In this document: piece by piece, positions 9,740-19,400 of the stretch
Layout: each line of letters begins with the position of its first letter
Position numbering within the stretch: position 1 is the first letter of the stretch
Notes under the pieces: generated by a model
What the model was told of the DNA's origin: nothing
Seen by the model: only the letters and a program-made list of their open reading frames with translations
The model's database searches: none
NCBI RefSeq assembly: GCF_000237325.1
Contig: NC_017542.1
Location: forward strand, 1,681,501 to 1,745,500
DNA length: 64,000 nt
Reading direction: 5' to 3'
Source: Paenibacillus polymyxa M1
Lineage (GTDB): Bacteria > Bacillota > Bacilli > Paenibacillales > Paenibacillaceae
Program-made: the position numbers and the translations under genes

Positions 9740-10663
9740 ATGTCTGAATATGTAATACGTACACGTCAGCTAACCAGGCGTTTTGGAAAAAGGGAATTTG
9801 TCAAACAAATAAATCTCCAGGTACCTGGGAAGCAAATTTACGGATTTTTGGGACCAAACGGGGCGGGGAAAACAACCACGATTCGTATGCTACTCGGGCT
9901 GATTAAATCCACATCCGGGGATATTGAGATTTTTGGGAAAAAGCTCAAGGATCATCGCATGGAAATATTAAAAGATGTGGGTTCTTTGGTTGAATCACCT
10001 GCCTATTATGCCCATTTGTCCGCATATCGAAATTTAGAAATCGTTACAACGATGCGTGGGTTGCCGACTCGAAAAATTCATAAAGTGCTGGATTTGGTGA
10101 GATTAAGCAAGGATGCGTATCGTCCGGTAAAAGGATACTCCTTGGGGATGAGACAAAGGCTAGGAATTGCCATGGCGTTGATTGCTGATCCCAAATTGTT
10201 GATTCTTGATGAACCGACGAATGGTTTGGACCCGTCCGGTATTCAGGAAATTCGGGAGTTAATTATGAGCCTGCCTGATGCTTACGGAATGACGGTATTG
10301 GTTTCGAGCCATCTATTAAGTGAAATCGAACAGATCGCAACCTATGTAGGGATTATTAATCAAGGGGAAATGATTTTCCAGGGAACGATGAAAGAACTTA
10401 CAGACAAAAGCAAGCCTCAATTATTCATTGAAACCCAAAATCCTGTTCAGGCTGCTGGAGCCCTGATGCAGCATGGATGGATTGCCGGAGCTGAATCCAT
10501 GGAGCAAAAAGAGGTCATAACTCCTATAGTAGACCGTGAGCAGTCATCGGAGATGATCAAAGTGTTGGTGGAGCACAATCACCCCGTCTACCGGGTAAGG
10601 GAGAAGAAAAAAACATTGGAGGAAATATTCCTGGAGCTGACTGGTAAGGAGCGAAGCTTATGA
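9740..10663 (+). CDS. lanF: Lantibiotic immunity ABC transporter, ATPase (LanF/BcrA type)
   Basis: 307-residue ATPase. Walker A is GPNGAGKTTT, the signature is YSLGMRQRLGIA, Walker B is LLILDEPTNGLDPSG, and the switch His lies in VSSHLLSE. In place of the usual Q-loop Gln it has Glu (SLVESPAYY), the E-loop typical of LanF immunity ATPases. The gene has GAGAGGAGAG before its ATG. It overlaps the next permease gene by ATGA. It powers removal of the lantibiotic from the membrane, protecting the producer. Confidence 0.93.
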   Translation: MSEYVIRTRQLTRRFGKREFVKQINLQVPGKQIYGFLGPNGAGKTTTIRMLLGLIKSTSGDIEIFGKKLKDHRMEILKDVGSLVESPAYYAHLSAYRNLEIVTTMRGLPTRKIHKVLDLVRLSKDAYRPVKGYSLGMRQRLGIAMALIADPKLLILDEPTNGLDPSGIQEIRELIMSLPDAYGMTVLVSSHLLSEIEQIATYVGIINQGEMIFQGTMKELTDKSKPQLFIETQNPVQAAGALMQHGWIAGAESMEQKEVITPIVDREQSSEMIKVLVEHNHPVYRVREKKKTLEEIFLELTGKERSL

Positions 10664-11367
10664 TACTCCAAGTTATCAAGGCGGAAGGATATAAGCTGAA
10701 AAAAATATGCTGGTGGCTTCCTCTAATACAGGGCTGTGTTCTTACAGGAATGACTGCCGTGGAATGGTATCTCTACTTTCGCCAGGGGCCAGGCGGGGTC
10801 TATGCTGGTTTTGCCGTTATGTTTATGTTCATCTCATTTGTGATGTTGCTTGGTTGTACACTTTTGGCAAGCATAATGGCAGGTACAGAGCACGATACTC
10901 AAACATGGAAGCAGTTGATGGCCATGCCTGTTCCTAGAAGCTATATTTATGTATCCAAAATAGTGTGGATCGTGATTTTGCAGCTTGGCACCGCCTTGAT
11001 CACGATAGCAGGGATGAGTCTCATCTGGGTGTTGTATACAAACGAGCCCATTCCTTGGCGAGTTATGCTGCTGCAGCCGATTAATGCCAGCTTGGCTACC
11101 CTGCCTGTACTTGCAATTCAACTTTGGTTGTCTACCCTTTTTACTAATCAGGCATTTCCGTTAGCGTTTGGCATATTTGGTTCTATTGCCAGTTTGTTTT
11201 TGGCACGAACAAGTATTCTTTGGATTAAATTATTACCTTGGTCGTATCCGGCACTATCAAGTCCTCTGATTAAGGAATACGTAATGTGGGTGGTCATTGC
11301 TTTATGTGCAGGGATCATCTTCACAGGACTCGGTACTCTACAGTTTACAAAGCATGAATTCAAATAG
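10660..11367 (+). CDS. lanE: Lantibiotic immunity ABC transporter permease (LanE)
   Basis: 235 residues with about six hydrophobic segments, beginning ILQVIKAEGYKLKK, the amphipathic start typical of ABC-2/LanE permeases. A charged turn (GTEHDTQTWKQLMAMPVPR) after the second segment is the usual coupling loop of this group. The ATG overlaps the lanF stop. With LanF and LanG it would form the immunity exporter. Confidence 0.88.
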   Translation: MILQVIKAEGYKLKKICWWLPLIQGCVLTGMTAVEWYLYFRQGPGGVYAGFAVMFMFISFVMLLGCTLLASIMAGTEHDTQTWKQLMAMPVPRSYIYVSKIVWIVILQLGTALITIAGMSLIWVLYTNEPIPWRVMLLQPINASLATLPVLAIQLWLSTLFTNQAFPLAFGIFGSIASLFLARTSILWIKLLPWSYPALSSPLIKEYVMWVVIALCAGIIFTGLGTLQFTKHEFK

Positions 11368-11381
11368 AGAGGGGAATCTGC

Positions 11382-12116
11382 ATGGGATCCATTTTACGCG
11401 TGGAAGCGATGAAGCTTCAATGGGTCATGGTATGGATTCTCATTATATTGGATGCGGTTATCAATTCTTTAATGGGAGTCCTGGAACTGAACGATTTGAA
11501 GCAGTTTTATGAGCCTAGCTGGTTAATGTTATACACCTATGCGGCGCATTTTCACTCGATGTTTTTTTATCCGCTTTATTGTGGAATTATTGCTTCTCTT
11601 TTGTGTGCATACGAACATCGAGATGGAGGATGGAAGATTTTATTGAGCAGCCCGTATCCCCGTCAGCGAATCTATTATGCAAAATATATATTGCTCATTC
11701 TCATACTGTTTCTTGATCAGCTTACATTCATAGTAGGATATTTTGCAGGTGGGTATATAGCAGGTGCTCCAGGAGAAATCCCTTGGACTCTCGTTCTTTC
11801 TACCGGATGGGGAGGGTGGTTCGGAATTCTTCCATTGGCAGCCCTCCAGCTTATGCTTTCGGTAAAAATCCGCAATTTCGGAGCTTCACTAGGAATGGCT
11901 ATTTGCTGTGTAGTGCCTAATATTGTTATGACAGGCTTTCATTCTTCTATAGGAGCATGGTTTCCCTTTACGATTCCTTATTATATTATGTTGCCACAAA
12001 CAGCGAGCTATGCTCCCAGAGTCGAGCCTTATAGTCTTGGTTTGATTGTACTTTTTACGTTTTTAGCCTATCTATATGGTGGAAGAAAAATGTTTGTGAA
12101 TAGGGACTGGTTGTAG
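11382..12116 (+). CDS. lanG: Lantibiotic immunity ABC transporter permease (LanG)
   Basis: 244-residue integral membrane protein with about six hydrophobic segments, beginning GSILRVEAMKLQW. The coupling-loop motif EHRDGGWKILLSSPYPRQR matches that in LanE-type permeases. GAGAGGGGAATCTGC precedes the ATG. Its last ~35 bases have a degenerate copy at about 12600-12638, just before the stop of the reverse-strand lanC, which points to a local duplication. Confidence 0.88.
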   Translation: MGSILRVEAMKLQWVMVWILIILDAVINSLMGVLELNDLKQFYEPSWLMLYTYAAHFHSMFFYPLYCGIIASLLCAYEHRDGGWKILLSSPYPRQRIYYAKYILLILILFLDQLTFIVGYFAGGYIAGAPGEIPWTLVLSTGWGGWFGILPLAALQLMLSVKIRNFGASLGMAICCVVPNIVMTGFHSSIGAWFPFTIPYYIMLPQTASYAPRVEPYSLGLIVLFTFLAYLYGGRKMFVNRDWL

Positions 12117-12225
12117 CTAGGATATCATGAGGCTGTAATTCATCTCTTTGTTCTCAGAAACATTTATTAAAATAGCAGTAATCTCTGCAAGGCCTTCAAG
12201 TATGTCGTATTTGAAAAATAATATG
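12117..12225 (-). pseudogene. LanC C-terminal remnant
   Basis: The minus strand here encodes about 32 residues (ILEGLAEITAILINVSENK then EMNYSLMIS and a stop) that align with the last residues of the LanC at 12640-14001 (LLEGVAGIASALLSVSQNK then EMPWDYTLMLS). A stop codon lies a few codons upstream in this frame, so it is an isolated tail. It begins right after the lanG stop and precedes lanA1, the same order as lanC before lanA2. This is strong evidence that a lanC-lanA unit was duplicated and one lanC then lost. Confidence 0.8.
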
Positions 12226-12316
12226 GCTTAAGAATTAAATAAGATATCCGTAAAGATCATTTAAGAGTGAGTACCTTATGATTAAAATGAAAAAAAAACA
12301 GAAAGGAGATGATGTA

Positions 12317-12469
12317 ATGAAAAATCAATTTGATCTGGATTTGCAAGTGACCAAAAGTGAGAGTGCTTCTAAAGAGCTTCAAGCAGACAGCGGCATTATT
12401 TGTACTCCTACTTGTTTAACATCTATTTTAAACTGCTATACTAGCATTTCACATTGTGGACCTTGTTGA
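12317..12469 (+). CDS. lanA: Class I lantibiotic precursor peptide 1
   Basis: 50-residue precursor. The leader has the FNLD-type box (FDLDLQV) that LanB and LanC recognise. The core begins near SGIICTPTCLTSILNC and ends HCGPC. S-x-x-x-C followed by T-P-x-C is the ring A/B pattern of nisin and gallidermin, which binds lipid II. There are five core Cys, allowing up to five lanthionine bridges. AAAGGAGATGATGTA precedes the ATG at 12317. A second precursor with a near-identical leader lies at 14199. No PR or PQ protease site is obvious before the core. Confidence 0.9.
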   Translation: MKNQFDLDLQVTKSESASKELQADSGIICTPTCLTSILNCYTSISHCGPC

Positions 12470-12488
12470 TAACTAAAATTTGACCATG

Positions 12489-12514
12489 AAGGCACGGTTC
12501 AAAAACCGTGCCTT
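12489..12514 (+). terminator. Hairpin after lanA1
   Basis: Perfect 11-bp stem AAGGCACGGTT / AACCGTGCCTT with a 4-nt loop, 20 bases after the lanA1 stop and followed by a short T-run. It is nearly the same hairpin as the one behind lanA2, so it was duplicated with the gene. It could end the precursor transcript or stabilise it. Confidence 0.8.
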
Positions 12515-12589
12515 TAGTTATAAATTTAATTTCCTTTACTACTCGCTTTAATAGCATAGCGTCTTCAATATAAGGGTTCGTCCTTAGGG

Positions 12590-12638
12590 TTCTGATATAA
12601 AAATAAAAATGGATAGTCCTAAATAGCGGCTGGTTTTA
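12590..12638 (+). repeat. Degenerate copy of the lanG 3' end
   Basis: The bases before the reverse-strand lanC stop (AATAGCGGCTGGTTTTAGC) resemble the end of lanG (AATAGGGACTGGTTGTAGC at about 12099-12117). In both places they directly abut a lanC 3' end on the other strand. I read this as the junction of a tandem duplication. The match is short, so confidence is moderate. Confidence 0.5.
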
Positions 12639-12639
12639 G

Positions 12640-14001
12640 CTAAGATAACATCAGAGTGTAATCCCAGGGCATCTCTTTGTTCTGAGAAACACTTAATAAC
12701 GCAGAAGCAATCCCGGCGACGCCTTCAAGCAGGCCTGCTTTTGTCAGCCAGGCCAAAGAGCTGTCTGCCCTTGGCTCGGGGTCCAGATATCCAAGTGGAC
12801 TATCGGCTTGAAAGCGATCTATCAGCTGACTGGTTAATTGTTGAATAAGCGGGATAAACGCTGGTTCCTTACTGTGACACCACATTCGCCAGGAGATCGT
12901 AAGCAACCCGGCAAGACCATGACACAATGCAGAGGAGTCCATTTCCCGCTTAGCTACCTCATAGGAAATGGCACCGATACAGGCCTTCACAGCCATTTTT
13001 TGCAGTACTTCATCATGAAGAGCCTTCCCGGCAAGAAATAAGGAACAGGCAACGCCAGGAGTACCGTAACACCAGGCTTCTCTTGCTCGATTTAAATCAA
13101 ACTGTAAAGAGCCTGTTTCAGCCTCAAAAGGAACAATATGAGGCCAGTAGTAGCCGTATGTATCCTCATTTTTATACTTAAGCAGCCATTCCGTAATCGT
13201 TTCAATCGCTTGATATTGGCCTTTTACTTCAATTCCAGAGTTGTAAGCTACTGATAGTAAGGCCAATGGTCCGGGAATGCCGTGTGCCATTCCGCAATTG
13301 AAGTTACCCATAGGATAGTTGCGTTTATCTCGATCCAAAAACTGAAACTTTTGCGGAGAGTACCAGCCTGGAACATAGCGGTTGTGGATTTTTATAGGAT
13401 ATGTGAGATCGGTTAGAAATTGAAGAATAGGCTCGACAAGAGGAGTACAACTAGGATCGGTTGAGTTCATCACAATATATCTCCCAATCCCGGTGGCTCC
13501 TGAAATCGTATCAAAGGATTGCAGGGGCATCCCTTCGTGCAGAGCTAATTGTGCTGTATTCAATTGCAGCCATTGTTCTGTCAGAGGAATCATCCATTCA
13601 TGTATTTGCTGTAAAAAATGACTATAGTATTCGCCATGATTGGAGGCTTCTCTCACGGAAGAAGCGATGCCGGTCCAGCCGCTGTAAAGTGAGACATCAT
13701 TTAGACCACTTTTAGCAAGCGAAGCTTGAATGTGCTTCATATTCAAGTAGATAGCCTGATTCCAATCATACGTGGAGTCTGAAGCACGACATTGAGATAG
13801 TAAAAAAATATTACCCGGATATCCGTGTGAAAGCGAAGTCTCGCCCCATGGGTGATATTTGGTTTCGGGTGAAATATTTTGCTCTGCGTGGACTGCTTTG
13901 TAGACTGATTCAGGATTACTCAGGCGCAAGGCGATTGTTGTACTGAAGTCTTTTGCCTGTAATTGATCGCATACTTCCATAACAAACTGGCCCGTTTTCA
14001 T
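12640..14001 (-). CDS. lanC: Lanthionine synthetase C, first copy (LanC cyclase)
   Basis: 453-residue LanC-family cyclase that closes thioether rings by adding Cys thiols to dehydrated Ser/Thr. The conserved segments are all present: NCGMAHGIPGPLALL, WCYGTPGVACS and ALCHGLAGLL, which supply the zinc ligands (Cys of WCYG, Cys-His of CHG). AAGGGG is 7 nt before the ATG. It is the only minus-strand gene of the cluster and sits between the two precursor genes. A second full LanC is encoded at 14429. A tail of a third copy lies at 12117-12225. Confidence 0.92.
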   Translation of the reverse strand: MKTGQFVMEVCDQLQAKDFSTTIALRLSNPESVYKAVHAEQNISPETKYHPWGETSLSHGYPGNIFLLSQCRASDSTYDWNQAIYLNMKHIQASLAKSGLNDVSLYSGWTGIASSVREASNHGEYYSHFLQQIHEWMIPLTEQWLQLNTAQLALHEGMPLQSFDTISGATGIGRYIVMNSTDPSCTPLVEPILQFLTDLTYPIKIHNRYVPGWYSPQKFQFLDRDKRNYPMGNFNCGMAHGIPGPLALLSVAYNSGIEVKGQYQAIETITEWLLKYKNEDTYGYYWPHIVPFEAETGSLQFDLNRAREAWCYGTPGVACSLFLAGKALHDEVLQKMAVKACIGAISYEVAKREMDSSALCHGLAGLLTISWRMWCHSKEPAFIPLIQQLTSQLIDRFQADSPLGYLDPEPRADSSLAWLTKAGLLEGVAGIASALLSVSQNKEMPWDYTLMLS

Positions 14002-14198
14002 ACGAATGCCCCTTTCATTTTTTCCTTCATTATATTGTTGCTCAAAGCTGGCGAGTTGTCCTTAAAAATTCTAAAAAGTAACGAGGAATTATCTTAATTG
14101 CATTCACTAAATTTAAGATGGATGTAAGAGATTTATAAAGTCTAGTTAAGATTGTATAACTTATAATAAAATTGTAAAAAATAAAAGGAGGTAGCAAA

Positions 14199-14351
14199 AT
14201 GAAAAATCAATTTGATCTGGACTTGCAAGTAGCCAAAAATGAGGTTGCTCCTAAAGAGGTTCAACCAGCTAGCGGTCTTATCTGTACTCCTTCCTGTGCA
14301 ACAGGTACTTTGAATTGCCAAGTTAGCCTTTCCTTCTGCAAAACGTGTTAA
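14199..14351 (+). CDS. lanA: Class I lantibiotic precursor peptide 2
   Basis: 50-residue precursor with leader MKNQFDLDLQV (FNLD-type box) and a core around SGLICTPSCATGTLNC followed by QVSLSFCKTC. The S-G-L-I-C / T-P-S-C arrangement predicts nisin-like A and B rings, T-G-T-L-N-C a possible third ring, and the C-terminal FCKTC more. AAGGAGGTAGCAAA precedes the ATG, a very strong site. From memory it resembles paenilan of P. polymyxa; I could not check this. The leader is almost identical to lanA1 but the core differs. Confidence 0.93.
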   Translation: MKNQFDLDLQVAKNEVAPKEVQPASGLICTPSCATGTLNCQVSLSFCKTC

Positions 14352-14371
14352 TAACGAGAAAACATGGTACA

Positions 14372-14400
14372 AAAGGCACGGTTTTATAACCGTGTCTTTT
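14372..14400 (+). terminator. Hairpin terminator after lanA2
   Basis: Stem AAGGCACGGTT / AACCGTGTCTT with a TTAT loop, followed by TTTT, 20 bases after the lanA2 stop. As in many lantibiotic operons, a leaky terminator here would give more precursor mRNA than mRNA for the downstream enzymes (lanC, regulator, lanB, lanT). Confidence 0.85.
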
Positions 14401-14428
14401 CCCGGTTATAAAAATAGGGGGAGGAATT

Positions 14429-15691
14429 ATGGTTGGAGATTTGCAGGCAAGGTCAGTTGAGATCAGCAAAAATATTACACAAAAACTGATAGACCTATCA
14501 TATACAGAAAAAATAGTTCACCATAGAAACAACCTTTCACCTTCGCGTGGAACGGCCCCTTGGAATCCCGGCTGGCTTGCTGATGGAGTTCCAGGTGTAT
14601 TCGTGCTGTTGGCCGAGTGGGGTTATCTGGAACCTGATCAGAATTGGTCAGAACATGTGCATACACAGTTGTTGTATTTACATCGCAATTCTTTAATACT
14701 ACTGCCCGATATATCTCTGTACTATGGTTCTACAGGTGTAGCATATGGAGTATTGCTTGCCTCAAATAACAGAGCTAATTATCAACAACTGTTAAATCAA
14801 ATAAATGATTATATTCGTACTCAATGGGTAAAGTCACCCGTCATAAATACAATTACAGAGTTTAGCAAGCAGATGGACGTTATCCACGGCTTGCTCGGAA
14901 TGGGCAGATACACATTAGAGATTCCTGAAGACGAAAAGATGTGTAATCTGTCCCATCAACTATTAGACACTATAACGCACTTTATACCTGAATATATACA
15001 TTCGGCATCAAGGAGAAGTTCGACTTCGATTCATCTAGGTATGGCGCATGGCATCACCGGAATCCTTGCACTGCTTGTCACTGCCCTACAAAAAAAGATT
15101 GGAGTTAAAGGATTACATGAGGCTATAGAACATATAGCCGATTTTTTGCTTATTCAAATTCAGGAGGATCAATATGGTTTGTATTGGCCTGTTAACTCTC
15201 AAGCGACTTCAATGAACAAGACAGATAACAAAGAAGGAATGAGAGAAATTGAAGGCTGGTGCCATGGAACCTGTGGAATAGCATGGACTTTACTCAGAGC
15301 AGGAATGGAGTGTAGCAATGAAGAATGGAAAAAGATAGCCGAACAAGCTATGAAATCCGTATTTTGCTTGGATGATGAGCTTTTAAACGCGCTATCCCCC
15401 ACTTTCTGTCACGGATTGGCGGGTTTGCTTCATATGGCTCATAGATTCTATTACTTCACTGGTAATAAAGCTGCATTAGGCTTTGCCAACCAAATAGCAT
15501 TAAAGTTAATGAATCTATACGATGAAGAGCTCCCATTTGGTTACCAGGATTTAGAGGGGAGCATTCATGTTCATAATATAGGAGTACTGCAAGGGGCAGC
15601 AGGGATTGCGTTAAGCTTATTGGATTATGGAATAGGGAAGGAAGAGCCTAAATATTCAGGGAGATGGAGTGAATTATTTCTGATTTCATAA
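14429..15691 (+). CDS. lanC: Lanthionine synthetase C, second copy (LanC cyclase)
   Basis: 420-residue LanC. Zinc and active-site segments are intact: HLGMAHGITGILALL, GWCHGTCGIAWTLL and TFCHGLAGLLH. GGGGGAGGAATT precedes the ATG. It starts 29 nt after the lanA2 hairpin and leads the operon LanC-regulator-LanB-LanT. Overall it is clearly diverged from the reverse-strand LanC. The two may favour different precursors, but that is inference. Confidence 0.93.
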   Translation: MVGDLQARSVEISKNITQKLIDLSYTEKIVHHRNNLSPSRGTAPWNPGWLADGVPGVFVLLAEWGYLEPDQNWSEHVHTQLLYLHRNSLILLPDISLYYGSTGVAYGVLLASNNRANYQQLLNQINDYIRTQWVKSPVINTITEFSKQMDVIHGLLGMGRYTLEIPEDEKMCNLSHQLLDTITHFIPEYIHSASRRSSTSIHLGMAHGITGILALLVTALQKKIGVKGLHEAIEHIADFLLIQIQEDQYGLYWPVNSQATSMNKTDNKEGMREIEGWCHGTCGIAWTLLRAGMECSNEEWKKIAEQAMKSVFCLDDELLNALSPTFCHGLAGLLHMAHRFYYFTGNKAALGFANQIALKLMNLYDEELPFGYQDLEGSIHVHNIGVLQGAAGIALSLLDYGIGKEEPKYSGRWSELFLIS

Positions 15692-15748
15692 AAGAACTGT
15701 CTTAACTCTTTACCTGAAGCATTGGTTTTATAGTTAGGGGGGGGTTAG

Positions 15749-16426
15749 ATGAAACAAAAATTTATCGCTATATCATCTTTTGGGAAAATTAGACACTTTT
15801 TTGAGGCGTTAAGTACTCCGGAAAACGTCCAAATAATTTTTTATAATTCGCTTAATGAGGCTTTACCGTGGATTGATGAGCAGTGCATCGGTGTCGCTTT
15901 GAACCAAGATCATTTAACGCTAGAGGATTTATCTTACTGGCATACTATCAAAGAAAAATGTTCGGTTCCATTTATCTTCCTGTCCTATCATCGTGATGAC
16001 CAGAGGCAATTGGATCTCCTGAAACAGTTGTTTTCAATCGCTTCATCTGAATATCAAATCCAGCGAGAGCATGAGGCTATTAGTCTATCTCCCAACGTTA
16101 TTTTTGATCCTGCTGGAAAAGTCATTTGGAAGCAAGGGCATGAGTATATGCTGACGATGATGGAATTTCGATTATTGATGTATCTCCTTACAGCGAAAGA
16201 GTGTGCATCCACGATTGATCACATTATAGACAGAGTATGGGGAGTTGATGCTTATACTACATCTAATACGGTGTATGTGCATATCCGAAAATTAAGAGAG
16301 AAAATAGAAGATGATCCAAGTCATCCGAAAATATTGGTAACATGCCATGGAATCGGTTACAGGTTGAATATATTTCCTAAAAACTTGGAGGTGGCCAGTT
16401 GTGAAGAGACAACTGCATTACACTGA
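15749..16426 (+). CDS. Atypical OmpR-type regulator with degenerate receiver
   Basis: 225 residues. The C-terminal half is a normal OmpR winged helix (LTMMEFRLLMYLLTA, TVYVHIRKLREKIEDDP, CHGIGYRLNIF). The N-terminal half has receiver length but lacks the acidic pocket, and Asn52 (GVALNQDH) lies where the phospho-acceptor Asp should be. It therefore probably works without phosphorylation. No kinase gene is adjacent. It overlaps lanB by 26 nt, so it is co-expressed with the biosynthetic genes and is a likely pathway activator. Confidence 0.85.
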   Translation: MKQKFIAISSFGKIRHFFEALSTPENVQIIFYNSLNEALPWIDEQCIGVALNQDHLTLEDLSYWHTIKEKCSVPFIFLSYHRDDQRQLDLLKQLFSIASSEYQIQREHEAISLSPNVIFDPAGKVIWKQGHEYMLTMMEFRLLMYLLTAKECASTIDHIIDRVWGVDAYTTSNTVYVHIRKLREKIEDDPSHPKILVTCHGIGYRLNIFPKNLEVASCEETTALH

Positions 16427-19400
16427 TGCTCATAACCTACATAGAGAACCGAGAGATAAGAATGAACGATGGTTCAGCGCATGTGATTATTTTCTAATCA
16501 GAGCTCCATTACTCCCGATAGAGCAATATTATAAGGTGTTTTCGGATCAAGATGTAGATAGCCATCTTTCTTTGGAGGAAATCACTCGTCGACTAAAGCT
16601 GGTTTCCCAGGAAGCTGTTATTCGAGAAGCTATTTCATTGGCCTCTCCGTCCCTTATGCAGTTTCTACACTATTTAAACGATGACAACGCTTCGGATGAT
16701 AAAGGAGAGTTACAAAAGTATGAGAAGACGCTGAATAGCTTTTATCGTTATTTTATTCGGATGACTACCCGAACAACCCCATTTGGATTATTTTCAGGGG
16801 TGGGGCAAGGGATTTGTAGGGATGCTACCCATTTGGACATAGGTACCTATCATCAGCATCTGAAGAGAGCCAGACCCGACATGGAATGGATATATAAGAT
16901 GATCCGGAAGATGGAGTCTGACCCAGTCATATTTGATCAACTAAAGGTTTTCTTAAACCGAACGGTTATGATCAAGGGCGATCGTGCCAAATTACCATTT
17001 CGGCCTAAACATGGAGCGGCAGAAGCCGATGATTCAGCCGAAATGTTTAGTTCCATTCGGCTTACGGACGTCGTTCGCCTGACGTTTGAAGCTGCAGAGC
17101 ATCCGATTCAGGTGATGGAGCTTAAAGAATTACTATTGAAGGCATTCCCCGACGCTACTATGGAAATCATCGCTCATTTTTTGCAACAGCTTGTAGAGCA
17201 GGAGTTTATTTTGAGCGAGCTTAGACCTCCACTGATGGATCATTCACCTTTTCATTACATATTTGAAAAAATTAAAAAAATGGACATGTCTGATCATTGG
17301 ACTGACATTTTACACGAAATTGATATTTTATTACGTCAATACAATCAGTGCACGATTGGAGAAGGAGAGAAGGCCTACCGGGAACTATGTGGCAAAATGC
17401 TGGATATCATTCCTGTAAAAACACCTGTACAGGTCGATGTCAAATTAGCTCAAGAAGTAACGTTGCCAAGACATGTGCTCAATGATGTTGCATTAGGAGC
17501 TGAAGTCATGTGCAGGTTGTTTTCATCCCCCAAAACGGATGAGCTGGACGATTATTTAAATCGTTTTTTGGAAAAGTACGGCGTGTATCAGGAGGTCCCT
17601 ATCAATGAACTGTTTGATGAGGATTGGGGACTTGGTATACCAAAGATGTATCGTACCAATGAGAAAAAATCAATGGGCATGGAAGCATTTAAACGCAATG
17701 CTGTTCTCTTTCAATGGCTTTCGAATGCCATTGCCAACCATGACATAGAAATCGTCCTTTCAGATGAGCAGTTGGAGCAACTGACGATTTCCGATAATGA
17801 TGACACTTCCCCGGAATCTATGGAGGTATACTACAGTATATTTGCCGAATCACCTGAAAAAGTCGATTCAGGAGACTATAGGCTTTTACTTGGGCCCAGC
17901 GCTGGTTCTAATCGGGCAGGTAAAACTTTTGGACGTTTTCTGGATATGTTTAGTGATGAGTTTGTACAAAATTTTTCTGAAATATATGATCATCACCAGT
18001 GTTTTCATCCTGATGCGTTATTGTCAGAGATGGTTTTTATGCCCGATCAGGGGAAAATATCAAATATATCACTGAGCAAAAATTTAATGGGATATGAAAT
18101 CGTGTCCGGAACGACCTCTTCTAAAGATGAGGAAACGACATTACACATGGATGATTTATTGATAGGTGCAACTCATGACCGTTTCTATGTCAAGTCCAGA
18201 CGTTTGGGTAAAGAAATTATTCCCCTGCAAACCCATATGCTTAATTACAAGCTTTCACCGCATATATTCAGATTCTTGACCGATATCACCAACAAAGAGC
18301 TCGGCACATGGTCCTACTTTGACTGGGGGCCACTAGAGCAGTCTCCTTTTTTGCCAAGACTTGTATATAAAAAAATCGTTATTAGTGCTGCACAGTGGAG
18401 GCTTGGCAAGACTGCGTTGAATATTTCAGGTTTAACTGAGCCTCAAGCAAGGGAGTATCTTTTTCATACTTGGAGAGAACAGTGGAATGTGCCACGCTAT
18501 GTTTATTTAACGATGGGAGATAACCGACTTTTATTGGACCTGTGCAATCTCTTCCATGTCAAAGAATTGCTCCGTGAGGTGAGCAAGATGCGGGAAGGAC
18601 AAGAATTGCTTCTTACCGAGTGTTTGGGCGATCCATTCCATACCCCGTTACATGGGACCGCCGGGAGATATATGGGGGAATTTGTGTTTCCGCTCAAGAA
18701 GAAAAAAATAAAGGTGAAACCGAGTATCCCTAGTTCACAAAACCATTTAGATTCTCAAAACTTCATTGCTCACACTTCTTCCAGCATTCATAGAGGTATA
18801 CTTCCAGGGGGCGAGTGGATTTACCTTAAATTGTACGGAGTCAAGGAAAGGGAAAACGATCTGATTGGATTGAGTTTAAGTCAACTCCAAAATAACCCGG
18901 GATTTGAGGATTGGAGTCAAAAATCTTATTTTTTGCGGTACGTTGATCCCGAGCATCATATCCGTCTGCGGTTTCAAGGAGAGCCGAGTCAACTATGGAG
19001 TGCTGGCTTGGCGCAATTAAATCAGTGGGCAGTTGAGCTGCGTGAAGAAGGACTTATCACCCATATGGTACTGGATACATACCTTCCTGAGCTGGAGAGG
19101 TATGGAGGACAGATGCTTATGGACCTGGCAGAACAGGTTTTTGACGTGGATAGCCGATGGGTCATCGCCTATATGGCTGGAATTCGTTCCAAAGCTTTCA
19201 ATCTGGACATAGAGATTGCAGCTGTGATTAATATTATTCATTATTTAAGCAGCTTTGGTTTAACGATTCGGGAACAAGTGGACTGGCTAGACGAAAGAAT
19301 TGACAGCAAGCCTTATATGAAGGCGTTCAGGGATGTTAAAAAAGCATTGATTAACGCTGTAGAATCGGATTATGAATGGATTAGACAAGCAGATCCAGCT

